From assembly GCA_013396635.1 (NCBI GenBank), contig WBMW01001574.1:2182814-2246813 (forward strand): a stretch of DNA of 64,000 nucleotides, in the 5' to 3' direction. A program made the position numbers and the translations under genes. Source of the DNA: Penelope pileata (taxonomy: Eukaryota > Chordata > Aves > Galliformes > Cracidae). Under the pieces are notes generated by a model. The model was not told where the DNA came from. It saw nothing but the letters and a program-made list of their open reading frames with translations, and did not search any database. This document shows, in pieces, positions 40,728 through 52,620 of this stretch (positions are counted from its first letter, which is position 1; every line of letters begins with the position of its first letter).

Positions 40728-41370
40728 TTTCTCTTCTCTTCTCTTCTCTTCTCTTCTCTTCTCTTCTCTTCTCTTCTCTTCTCTTCTCTTCTCTTCTCTT
40801 CTCTTCTCTTCTCTTCTCTTCTCTTCTCTTCTCTTCTCTTCTCTTCTCTTCTCTTCTCTTCTCTTCTCTTCTCTTCTCTTCTCTTCTCTTCTCTTCTCTT
40901 CTCTTCTCTTCTCTTCTCTTCTCTTCTCTTCTCTTCTCTTCTCTTCTCTTCTCTTCTCTTCTCTTCTCTTCTCTTCTCTTCTCTTCTCTTCTCTTCTCTT
41001 CTCTTCTCTTCTCTTCTCTTCTCTTCTCTTCTCTTCTCTTCTCTTCTCTTCTCTTCTCTTCTCTTCTCTTCTCTTCTCTTCTCTTCTCTTCTCTTCTCTT
41101 CTCTTCTCTTCTCTTCTCTTCTCTTCTCTTCTCTTCTCTTCTCTTCTCTTCTCTTCTCTTCTCTTCTCTTCTCTTCTCTTCTCTTCTCTTCTCTTCTCTT
41201 CTCTTCTCTTCTCTTCTCTTCTCTTCTCTTCTCTTCTCTTCTCTTCTCTTCTCTTCTCTTCTCTTCTCTTCTCTTCTCTTCTCTTCTCTTCTCTTCTCTT
41301 CTCTTCTCTTCTCTTCTCTTCTCTTCTCTTCTCTTCTCTTCTCTTCTCTTCTCTTTTCTTTTCTTTTCTT
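40728..41370 (+). repeat. Long (CTCTT)n pentanucleotide array
   Basis: From 40731 to about 41355 the unit CTCTT repeats about 125 times without a single interruption, then decays into TTTCT variants until 41370. One strand is pure pyrimidine. Because 5 is not a multiple of 3 and no register contains a stop, the + frames read an endless SSLLF pentapeptide; these are not genes. Such mirror-symmetric pyrimidine tracts can adopt triplex (H-DNA) structure. Confidence 0.99.
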
Positions 41371-42911
41371 ATTGTTCTTTGAATTTCTTCAACTTACTTC
41401 CTGCTTTTTTCATTTTATTTTTTTGATATTTTCCACATTTTTTGATAGAAAAGGAAGAATGTTCTTGGATATTTCTTTGAATAGAAAAGGAAGAGCAGTC
41501 CACAAGCTCACTGTCTGTGGTTATGTCCCCTGGTTATGGCCTCTAACTTTGAAACTCCTATGAAGCTGTTGTACATGCAAATTGATTGGAATTAGACACA
41601 AATTATGGATTGTTGATGATCATGGAGCAGTCACTGAGTACAACAGTCATGGTGCAGGGATGGCATGGAAGTAAACATATGGGGAAAGACCACCTAGCTT
41701 CTCATGACAGATAGATGAGAGAGGAGACGAGGTTTTTTGCTGTCAGAACTCAGGGCCTCATGAAGAAAAATGATACAAGTTAGTGCTGCTTGATACATGA
41801 ATCAATCACGTTTCGCACAAGGAGATTGAGAATGATATCCTATGGCCATTGATCCCACTTATTACGGCTTTCTTTTTATGTGCACCATAAGCACGTATGC
41901 ACACATACTCAAAAAGACTGATTTGTGAATATAACTCCTCCTTGGTTCAGTTTGCAACAGAACCATATACCCTGAAGAGGGAGACACACAAGTAGTGAAA
42001 TCAGTTTCAATGCCCATTAATTGATAGGAATCACTGTAGAATTAATACTACGAGTGTTAAGAAAATATCTTGCCTTGTAGATTACATTCAAGCAGCTCAT
42101 TGCTAGCAAAATCCCATATTTTCCCTTCAGTTAATTATAATTGGATAAAGCATTTCTTTTGTTCTCCAAGACAATAACCACAACTCATTGGTAAATAAAT
42201 ATTCTATAACTGTTTTGATATTTATTAGTTTAAAATTTATGAATGTCTTCTAATTTCCTCTTTAAAACTATCCTTTCAGCAAGCATTCCTGTGAGAATAA
42301 TACACCCAAAGAACATTTGCAAAAAGTAAACACAAAAGGAGAAAATGCAGCCAAGTCAAGTCTGCTATGAGCACATTGTAAGTGCTTATCAAACAAACAT
42401 ATTTACTTATCATTGTCATAGTTATTATAACATTCTGGAACTTTTCTGAGATATTCTCCAGAACAATATATCTTGCCTAAATACGAAAAACTGAAAGAAT
42501 ATTAGGAAATTCTTTTGCTTTGGAATAAAATTATTTAAAACTTTTAGACCTTTGAATTTCTAGAAGAGAATCTTTTTTGCTGTAAACTCTTTCGAGAGAA
42601 TTTCATACTCACACTGCTTAAGTCAGACCACTGAAATTTTTCGTGGAGAAATGCCTTTATGAGACAATTTCTTCAGTGAAGTTACATGCAGGGATTAATA
42701 TTAAAAAAACCTGCTATTTCTGCCCTGCTACCCAGACTTTTCAGGAAAATACTATCCAAAATGCTAACTAAATATACATACATAAATCCAGTCTCACAGG
42801 GATTAAGAGCTGTATTGTATTGCATGTACAAAGAAAGGCAGTGGCTAAAGGAGATGTTTAACTTTGCCTCATTCAGTTCTGCAATCTAAATCTTATTAAA
42901 ACTCACATTAA
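41371..42911. other. Unique non-coding DNA
   Basis: No repeat family or exon recognised between the pentanucleotide array and the CR1 tail. Confidence 0.5.
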
Positions 42912-43332
42912 CAGGCTGAGGGATCTGGGCTTGTTCAGCCTGGGGAAGAGAAGGCCGCAGGGAGACCTCACTGCAGCCTTCCAGTATTTAAAGGGAGATT
43001 GCAAACAGGAGGGAGATGATAAACCTTTTACAAGCCTAGACAGTGATAGGACAAGGGGGAATGGTTTTAAGCTGAAGGAGGGAAGGTTTAGATTGGACGT
43101 CAGGGGGAAGTTCTTTACTGAGAGAGTGGTGAGGTGCTGGAACAGGCTGCCCAGAGAGGCTGTGGATTCTCCATCCTTGGAGCTGCTCAAGACCAGGTTG
43201 GACGGGATCCTGGGCAACCTGATCTAGTACCAGATCTGGAGGTTGGTGGCCCTGCCTGTGGCAGGGGAATTGGAATCTGAGGATCCTTGGTGTCCCTTCC
43301 AACCCAATGATTCTATGATATGATTCTATGAC
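42912..43332 (+). mobile_element. CR1 LINE 3' end, relatively well preserved
   Basis: Begins with the end of ORF2, [15 protein letters not shown] in the frame 42931-43227, continues through [19 protein letters not shown] (about 43110-43165), stop, a 3' untranslated region with 'ggatccttggtgtcccttcc', and ends in repeated 'tgattctatga' at 43332. The last 97 codons are open, making this the least decayed CR1 piece here. It still lacks the RT and endonuclease. Confidence 0.92.
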
Positions 43333-43384
43333 TAAATTGATTTCAGTGAAGAAGAGCCTTGCATGAAGTCTTGCTCTTTGAATG
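43333..43384. other. Short spacer between CR1 and LTR
   Basis: Unique sequence ending in 'gaatg', which resembles the 5-bp sequence 'aaatg' on the far side of the LTR. Confidence 0.6.
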
Positions 43385-43965
43385 TGCTGTGGCTTAACCT
43401 TGCAGGTAGCTAAGCACCATACAGTCATTCTCACTCCCCGTGCCTCTCAGTGAGATGGGGGGGGAGAATCAGGAAAAACTCATGGGTTGAGATAAAAACT
43501 ATTTACTAAGACAGGAAAAGGAAGAGCAAAAAAGGATAATAGTTATGATAATAATATGTATGTATATGTACACAAAACAAGTGATGTACAAACAATTGCT
43601 CACCACCTTCTGACCAATGCCCAGTCAGTCCCCAAACAGCGGCTGCCCACCAGGCCAACTCCCCATCGTTTTCAAGTTTTCTTCTCACGATGTCACTTGG
43701 TATAGATTATCCCTTTGGCCAGTTTAGGTCAGCTGCTCTGATACTGTCCCCTCCCAGCTTCTTTTGTCCCCTCATCCCACCCCACTGACAGGACAGTACA
43801 AGAAGCTGAGAAACTGAAACGTCATTGGCTCTGTACAACACTGCTCAGTAACAACTAGAAACATAGGTGTGTTATCAGCATTATTTTATTCCTAAAGCAA
43901 AAATACGGCATCATGCCAGACATTATGAGGGAAAAATCAACTCCATCCCACCTGAAACCAGGACA
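43385..43965 (-). mobile_element. Solo LTR of an avian ERVL-type endogenous retrovirus
   Basis: 581 bp running (on the minus strand) from 'tgtcctggtttcaggtggg' at 43965 to 'ggttaagccacagca' at 43385, so it begins TG and ends CA. The internal layout matches a widespread avian ERV LTR: a U3 with 'gctgagcagtgttgtacaga', a 'gggaggggac' stretch, and a 3' part whose complement reads 'gttgagataaaaactattta'. The flanks 'gaatg' (43380-43384) and 'aaatg' (43966-43970) look like a 5-bp target duplication with one change. No internal viral coding sequence is present on either side, so it is a solo LTR left by recombination. Confidence 0.85.
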
Positions 43966-44349
43966 AAATGTTGTAACAATTGCATGGTAGTGTTAAGAAA
44001 GCTGTACGTACATGACTCAATAATTAAGAGTTGGGATTTGTTCTTAGGATGCAGCAGTTTGACCTCGTAGTGTACTCTGATATCAGCACCACCAAGTGAA
44101 TTCACTGTATTCTATATAGCTGCACCTTGCATCTCAACTATGTACAATTTTAGATAATTCTAATTTTAAACTCAGTGAAGCAGTTGTATCTGTCACTCTT
44201 ATAATTTGCTTTGCATGTAGTCCTGAACCTCAAAGCAAACCTTCAGGGACTGGTGATTGCTGTCCCTTGTGGGTTAAAAAGTCCTCATTTTCAAGAACAA
44301 GTGTTAAAGAGAAGTTTTGTTTAAGCCCCAGGAATGGTACTGAACATAG

Positions 44350-44449
44350 CAAAAAGAAAGAGAGAAAGACAAAGTAAAAGAGAAGGAAAAAAGAGAAAAT
44401 GAGAAAGTAAAAGAGAAAGAAAGGAAAACAACAAAAAGGAAAAGAGAAC
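44350..44449 (+). repeat. Polypurine AAAGAGAA-type tract
   Basis: About 100 bases are nearly all A and G, in irregular AAGAGAAAG repeats. Confidence 0.85.
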
Positions 44450-45245
44450 TAGCACAGCATTAACAGTTTACTAAAGCTAGAACAAAAATAGTCCCCTAAA
44501 ATATAGCCTCAATGGGTTTGGCATGGCCAGATCACATTAAACGTTATTTTCATACCCTTGTTTATTCCTAATAAATTTGGTATAACCAGTCTTTCCATGG
44601 TGCAGGTCTTAAAAAAACTGGCTTGTAAACCTGAGCTTTTCTCCTAGGCCACCACTCTTGAGAGTTTCTGATTTCCATTAGTCTGAGAATGAAAAACATT
44701 GGGCCACTGGGACTGCTTAATTTGGATTCTAATAAAGAATGGCCCAATGTTTAAATCAAATCAGCCATAAGTAAAATATGTAGCACTGCATTTTTTGGGG
44801 GGTAATCATCACCTATATTGAACACCGCATATCAGACTACAGTTTCACTCGTCTCTGCCTCAAAAAAATCCGTACATTTTAGTAGCCTTGGGTATAGGGA
44901 AAGATAAAACTTGTTCTTACTTCCTAGTCCTAAGACAGCACAAGTATATTGGTTGCTCACATCACTGTGATTGAGTCAATGCAGACTATGGCACATAATG
45001 GCAGAGGTGTTTTTACAAAATAGAGAAGCAAAAAAGTGTTTGCAAAAGTGTACTAACATATCTCATTCTCCGATCCGTTACTACTGTTAATCAAAACTAC
45101 TTTCACTCCATGTTAATGATTTAAAATCTTTTAATATTATTTTTAATTCAAGGCCTATTCCATGAGACTGTGAGAATGAGAATGTGTTGTGTGTGCTCAC
45201 AGGTGAACCGCTTTCCACAATGACTCCTGAATTCAGTCATGATTT

Positions 45246-45274
45246 GAAAAAAAAAAAAGAAAAAAAAAAAAAAA
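45246..45274 (+). repeat. Poly-A tract
   Basis: A-only run interrupted by a single G. Confidence 0.9.
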
Positions 45275-47361
45275 GTATTTCATGACTATTTTTGAACTCA
45301 ATGCAAAATACTTTACTGTAATTCTTAATTTGCTTTGTAGACTAATTATTGTTATATGCTGAAAACACTTTGTTTCCTGAAAACAAACGGAAATGCATGG
45401 CTTATGACAGTTAGGATGCATGGCCCACTGAATAAAATACAAATTATATCATCCTTTAGCCCAAAAGCTAGCCAGAAAAACCATTATCGTCTATAGATAA
45501 GATGTCATAAATATGTAAAAAATGAAGTACACAATTTCAGAATACGGAAAATGAGTGTAAGAGAAAATGACAAGTAATTCCTTACGTTTCAGAAAGCCAG
45601 CTACATTCTTTTGATGAATTATAAGATACTGAAAAGATTGAAGTTATCTTCCTCTGATAATTTCTTTTCTTGTTAATGTAACACTTAGTTTATACTTGAA
45701 AAAATATGGAATCCCGGGTTGCAATAATAAAAAGGTAAAACTAAAGACGTTTCATAAGGCTAAAAAATATAATTCATTTGTTGTCGTTGTTGTTGTTGTT
45801 GTAATTCCTAAAAAAACAGTAACTACTATTCTTTCATTATTGTAGCATACATTCTGGACTTCAAACAAGAAGAAAAGTGGTTTTATTCACCCGTATTTTA
45901 CCCCTTGTTATCAAAGACATGTAACACTATTGCACTGAAAATTAGCTTCCCTAAATCAGTTAGCATCAGCAGAGACTGGGAATATTTCCTTAGAGGAGTT
46001 GTGTCTTTATTGTCACAACTTCTATACACACAGAAAAAAATGTTTGAGGGTTGTTTTCATTTTGTGTTGAGAGCACCTATGTCATAAATTTTCACAGACC
46101 CTTCAACACTCTTGTCTAACAAATGTTTTGATAATGTAAAAACACTGACTGTACTATTGGGTCAGAAAAATCAAAAGTGTTATTACTAAACAGCTGGTTT
46201 ATCTACAAGATAGAACTACAAAATTGGCCTCAGGTATTCAACCGCTGAGAAGGGAGTGACAAAAATACATAGATGTGCTGAGGGAAAATGTTAAGGCAGC
46301 TGCACTGGTGAGATAAAATGATAAAAGATGTAGATATAATGATAAAAGATTAAATAAATAGAAATTATAAAGCATTGCAATGAAAAAAAATCAGTTTTGT
46401 AATTATCTGAGATTCAAAATTAGAGCCTGATGAGCAACTCCAAACCCAAATATCCCGCTGAGAATCTCCGAGGAACACAATGTGAGTCGGAAGATTAAAG
46501 TCGAAATCTGCTTTGTACGGTGCAAACAAGTTTTGCAACTAGACAATTTAATTTATTCGTTATCTTTCCAAATTTGTCATTGGCTTGTTGTATGACTGTT
46601 CTCAGATGCCCAGGTCCTATATTTTAACTCTGTTTAACTAAGTCAGTCTCTGCAGGTGCTTAGTATCATTTAAATCTGATGAGAAGTCTCTGTTTTGAGA
46701 TTTTTTACTTACCAAAACTATATTGGTATCCTTAAGACGTCTTGCTCATTCCACTGAACTGGAAAGCAATTAAGTTATGACCCAAATTATCATTTCTGAT
46801 GTGGTGAATGGGGAACTGTAGTCCTACAACCATGAAACTTCAATGTTAATAACTCTGATAGCTATGTAATATCTTTATCCTTCTTTCCTCAAGCTGCAGA
46901 AACAGAAAATTGAAGGAACAGAAGGGTGTTTGCTTTGGATAGAACTCATATTGGCATTTATAAATCTGAAATATCAGATTTAGTATTTGTCCATAGTTTG
47001 GCGAGGCTCAATGGAGTAGATTAGCCCCGGGAAAATGAAAGGCTTAAAGTATAATTAATGCATTAAAGTCACCCAACTTTAGTCATTGACACACAATCAT
47101 GTTTTGCAATATGATTTATATATCCATACAAATTGAAGTGCACATTTGTTCAGAATGTCTGTAAAAAAAAAAAAAAGCAAAAAAGCTTCATCCTTAAAAG
47201 AAGTATAGAATGAAATTAATAATTCTGTGTTGTGCTCCATGCAGATCCCACTTACACTTACTTTGCTAACGAGAACATGTGTGCTTGTAACTACTCACTT
47301 CCCAATCGGGAAAACAATACTCTGCGCAATACTAAGACTATAGAGGCAACTGAATCTAATA

Positions 47362-47740
47362 AACGGTAGTAATGTGGGACTTCAACAGTCAGCATATAAA
47401 CTGGTCATATGTCATATTGGGATGAGGTTTAAGAAGCAATTTCTTGACATTTTAAGCAATTGTTTCTTGAAACAGCTAGATCTAGAGCACACAAGGGGAG
47501 AGGTTATGGCCCTAAGTAACACACAGAGGGTTATTTCAAGAACTATAACTGAGCCACTAAATAATAGTGCCCAAAACACAATTACATTCAGATCCTTGAG
47601 GGAGAGAATGTACAATAACCTGACATTAAACTTTAGAAAGAAAAAAGTATTAAATATAGGGAGATCACAAAAAAGAAGTAAAAATAAAAGTACCAAAACA
47701 GAAACCATGCAATGGGGTGTCAACTTAAATTAAAAAGCAA
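47362..47740 (+). mobile_element. Ancient CR1/LINE endonuclease-domain remnant
   Basis: The sequence 'gtagtaatgtgggacttcaa' encodes VVMWDFNSQHINW, matching the 'VVMGDFN-PDI-W' motif of the apurinic-type endonuclease of CR1-group LINEs. After a frameshift, the frame 47374-47733 carries LDILSNCFLKQLDLEHTRGE (equivalent to the 'N-L-QV--EPTRG' segment), then ITEPLNNSAQNTITFRSL (equivalent to 'LG-SDH--I-F-I') and NFRKKKVLN. The SDH histidine and aspartate of the endonuclease are replaced (SAQ). This is a short, old, broken fragment and looks unlike the younger chicken-type CR1 copies in the window. Confidence 0.75.
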
Positions 47741-50700
47741 ACTAACAAACTGCAACCTTGGAATCTGCAACATTGCAACTACTCAGCCATTTTGCTTTAA
47801 ACATCTCTGAAGATATACGGCCTTAAACGAAATTGGAAGTAAGAAGGATTAGCACTATTAGAATGAAAGTCTCTACTGCTATGAAATCAAAGACGATATT
47901 TCTTGAGTGTTGACATAGCTACATCCATTTTTAATTGTCACGAGATTATTCATAGATCTTTGTCCAAAATGAGAAGCCTCTACTCTTTAGTCTTTAATAA
48001 TATATGTAACCTGCAGAATTGAGTTATACAGAGCATACATTCTATTTTTGTCATTAATAAAAAGTGGAATTTTTGACATCTCTAATGATGGCTTGACTAA
48101 ATTTTCATTAAAGCTGTGAAGTTTTGCTATTTATTTCAGAGGGAACAGGTTCAGGACACTGCTGTTTTCAGAATCCAGTAAAAAACAATTTGAGTGGTTT
48201 TATTTGAGTTCCTGTTCTTGCAACCAAAATATGGTCCAAACCATACTCAAATCTGTCTATCTTTCTCTCTTTCCCTCTTTCTCACTTTCTCCTTTAATGA
48301 GATAACAGGGAAAACTCTTATAAAGGTTTTAGATTTTTCTTTTTAATGAAAGCTATAGTCACAACTAGACTTTTTTTTATCGTTTTTCAAAATAGCCAAA
48401 TAATGGGAGTAAGTCAAACAGATGATGCAGTTTGGGAGTTCTGGTTTGTTACTTTTTGATGAAAATTAGATTTTTTTATGATGACTAATACATATAATGT
48501 GTTTCTAGTTTCTTATCTCCATTGCAATTCAGTTGAATCTTAAAAAAAGTGTTTTTGTACTTTTTTATAGACAAAATATGAACAGACAAATTTACAACAA
48601 TAAATAAACAAAACTATCTTTTTCTTTTTGGTCTGTTTTTATCTCATTTTCCATATTTAACACATTTTTGCTTTCTATTTGTGCAGTACTATTCATTGGT
48701 CCCTAATTGCTCATTCTCCCCTTACAAGCTTATGTCTGTGTAAAGCCTAGTACATTCATTTCACTTTCCACTTACAGGTTTAGTATCCTAGTCCTGGTAC
48801 GGGTCATTTTCTCTCTCTTTGTTTTTTAAATTTTGTTCCATTCTTTCTCTAACCTATGGCATTTCTAATAAATATGCACTTTCATGATGAGTAGTCATGC
48901 AGCAAAAAAGAAGCCACTTTAATGGTAACACTTTTATGTCCTTGCTATGAACTTCCTTTTGTGATCTGTTTTGTCAACTGAAGAAATCATTTTAACCACG
49001 AATGGTATCACTAAATTTCTGGGGGTAACTAACATGTTACAGATGCTACCCACTTGATATGATAAATATTTAGTTACGTGCTAACACCTAAGAACTCAAA
49101 AATGATTCCATAAGAACAATTCTGCTCTTCACAGCTGCTCAAACAGAAAACAAAACAAACTTATAAAATGAGATTGTGAATAGTCACCAGGAAAGTGACC
49201 TCCTGACTCTGCCGATACTTACAAATGTTGTTCTCCCAAATTTCATCATTAATGTAGCTAATTTGTACCGTACTACTTCGAAATGGGACTACATATGCAG
49301 TACTAAAAGGAAAAAAACATACCAATAGGTAGAATAGAGGAAAATAAATCCACCCATCTATGTCTCAAGGTAGAGTTTTCTTGACCTCTTGAACAAGTAG
49401 TAGGTCATGGTTATATATTAGGAATGGTGGAAAGTTGCTTCAGTTTTTTTATTAATATTTCCTTCACAGGACAAAAAGACAGCCAAATTCCAAACAAGAA
49501 GAGAGTGAACCAAGTATTCACGTTTAATCCTAAATTCAGATCTTGTCGAGAAACTTATTTTCAAACTAATTATTTTTCCTAGGTCAGAAAAAAGTAGAAG
49601 ATCTTCTGCTGTTTGAACGTGAAAAGTTAAAACAAATGTGACTCAGAGCAAACAAAGCTATATCCTTTATATAAATCACATATATATAAGCTCTTTACAT
49701 ATACATAAAATATGTATAAAATCAAGAGAATGACTTTCACGTTTACAAATACTGAATAAAGGACACCTTAGATTTGCATGTACATCATATGTTTACAGCT
49801 ATAAAAAACCCTGCAAATGGCCTGTTATTCATTTTTTATTTGCTACATTTTCTTTAAATTATGTACAAGAAAATTGGCTGCAATTTTAATACCGCAAAGC
49901 CACAGTGTTTGACTACATATATATATAAATTTCGATATTGAAATCAGAGAATACATCATTTAATAAATCAAAAGTATCTATTAGGCTAAAAGTTTAAATG
50001 CTTAATCCATGAAGGACCGTTAAGTATAGAAATCAGACTTGCATATGTAGGTCTAGAGCATATAAAACTAAATATGAGATACAGTGAAAAAACATGAGTG
50101 ATGCAAATACAAAGAAAAACTTCTATAAACAAAACGTTTCAACTCAAGGCAAGAAAAAGCATACAACAAACTGATTATTCCAAGGATGTGCCGTGAGAGC
50201 ACAGTGCAATGAGCATTCAGACAAGCACAAAATATCTTTGAACAACTCAACTGAGTTTTTAACATGTATACTAAATGGATAACATTTATTAGGATCATGA
50301 CTTCAGTTACACAAGAGCTGGACCCAATGAAGCTAACTGAAATTCATTTCTTCTACCGACCTATACAGAAGCAATACAATGTGTGTTTAAGGTTAAATGA
50401 ATGATCACTTGAAGTCAATAGCAGTTTACTCAGGTAAAAATGATGCATATACTCTACTTTCAAAATTTTACAACATAAGTGGATGCTACAGTGCTGCCTG
50501 CAGATAAAGTGCTCATGTTTTCATTTCTTTTTGCAGCTTAACTTCAAATATTTATGCTAAACAGGTTTATATTAGGTGGCTTTCTCAAGAAAATAGAACA
50601 AGTGGCCAGGAGGCCAAGCAGGAAGAAGACTGGTGTCTGATGAAGAATTGTTGAAGTAAGAGGTGACAGGGCCAGGTAAGGAGAGTGTAGATTCAGGTAG

Positions 50701-52149
50701 AGGCAAGACTCATGTGGAATACAAAGCCTAGAACAGTCTTGAAAAAGATATTTCAGCTTGGTTAAAAATGTGAGATCATGTATCTGGAAACTAGAAGATA
50801 AAAGAATTGATAGTGTCAATAGCTTGCAAAAAATTACAGAATTTCAAAATCAGAGTTACAGAAAGAATCAAAATTGCAAAGGTGGAGAAGAAATAGGTCT
50901 ACCCTAGACTTTCACAGTCCCATGGAGAAGAAATTTACCACAACCAACAGCGGGGCAGAAATTTCTGACTCTGGGTCATCTCCTCTCAAAAGTACACTGC
51001 TGTCTTCTCTTCAACCCTGTATCTATATATGGCTACTCTTTCTAGTTCCTTCCTGCCTCCAGCTGAGCTCAGACCTTCTTATTACTATTTGCATTTTATA
51101 TTTGAAGTTATGTTTGCAGTTGTATTTGAAGAGACTCATTTTTGTTATAAGAGAGCTTAGTAGCAGATGGGGTTGATATTTGCATAATATTGATAGGCTA
51201 CATCAGCGCCCATCAGAATATGCTTCCTTGCCAAATCAAGATTATAATAATCTAGGATTCCTAGTCTGATGAAGCAAGCACAGGGGAAACCTAAGTAACA
51301 AAGCATGTATACATCATTCCACACAAATGATGATACAAGTAAAGAATGACAATCTACCATTGTTAGAAATCAGTCATTTTGTGCAAATGTTGTGAATCCA
51401 AAAGTTTTATCACTGCTAATGAACTCTGTTTGCTGTTAAAATTAAAGCAGAGTGAAGTTTGTTTATTATTAAAAACCTAAATGCAAAACTCACAATCAGG
51501 AAGATACACACGTTATTTTCAGTATCAATGAGATGGTGTTATCACCACTGAGAAGTTAGGAAGTGATCTAGAAATGTTGCTAAACATTAAATAATTTGCA
51601 TTATAATTTTATTCTGAACATCTCTGGTACTGTATAATAATGAATACACTGAAAAATCAGTGTCATTCAACTGACTACACAGATGTCAGAACAATGGTAA
51701 GAGGGCAAGTTAATGTTTAAGTATCCCTCAAACACCACACTGAAAAACAGCTGTAGAAATCTTTCTAAGACTACACAAGTTTTGACTTCAGAGGAAGGTT
51801 GGACAGTGTACAATAATTACATATGAAAATATCAACTGAGCATTAGACAATGTGTAAAATAATGTGAGCAGAATTTATCCAATGGACTAATGAAATGGAG
51901 GGCTGAGGAAGCAAACCAACACGTGACAGGATAATTAGAGACTGTATAATAGTGCAAACATATCGGGAAAATAAATAAAGGTTAAACAGCTAGCTCTAAT
52001 TCTGCTGCACAACCATTTAAGAATGAGATTCTGAACTCAACATGTTTTTAACATATTGAATTGTATATACAAAAGTGACACAAACGCGTTAGACTATATG
52101 CAGCTGTAATGGCTAATAACATGAAATTTTTAAAGCATAACATAGATCT
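47741..52149. other. Unique AT-rich non-coding DNA
   Basis: No repeat family recognised over 4.4 kb. The open frames at 50068-50298 (-), 50544-50819 (-) and 50874-51176 (+) have no recognisable domain. A strong acceptor at 50535 is followed by a frame that stops before a good donor at 50676, so no exon is called. Confidence 0.5.
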
Positions 52150-52620
52150 CTTTCTATGTCAAAGCAGGATCGATTTTATCTATGTCACTCCTGACAGACA
52201 TTTGTCTAACTGTTTCTTAAAGCTTTCAGTGATGGACATTCCTTCCCAGGCAATCTATCCTAACCTTTCCCTCACTATCCTCATTGTTCAAAAATTCTTA
52301 GTAAGATCTAACCTTAATCTTCCTTACTGCAATTTAAACTTTTTATTTCTTTTTCTATTCAACACAAACGTGGACAACAGATTGTTCCCTGACTTTACAG
52401 AAGCATTCTGTGTGTCTAGAGACTGTTATCTTGTCACACTCAGTCTTCTCCTCCTTAGGTGAAGCAATCCAGTTCATTCACTTTATTCTGCAAAGTCATG
52501 TTTGACAAACATCTGAAACTTCCTGTTACAATCTTCTGGCTAGCTCTAATTGGTCCACATCTTCTATGAAGTACGCTACATAAAGCTGGATCTAATACTC
52601 TATCTACAGACCATAAGCCA
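52150..52620 (-). mobile_element. Ancient sauropsid CR1 3' region
   Basis: Although very diverged, the order of segments follows the CR1 3' region shared by turtles, crocodiles and birds: 'ctgacagacatttgtctaac', 'tcagtgatggacattccttc', a 'taatcttccttactgcaattt' stretch, 'actgttatcttgtcacactc-agtcttct', and 'attggtccacatcttctatg'. It is antisense on +. It is too decayed to code. The high divergence relative to the CR1 copies with clear tails implies a much older insertion. Confidence 0.8.

Larger units (their letters stand above)
43966..47361. other. Unique non-coding DNA with simple repeats
   Basis: Contains a purine-rich tract (44350-44449), poly-A runs at 45246-45274 and a short GTT repeat at 45782-45800. 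No gene recognised. Confidence 0.5.

Noticed and set aside
40683..41426. Open frames of 222-247 codons rich in SSLLF
   Set aside because: They are translations of the CTCTT array, which has no stop codon in any + register; not genes.
42903..43434. Minus-strand frames of 104-132 codons
   Set aside because: Antisense shadows of the CR1 ORF2 C-terminus on the + strand.
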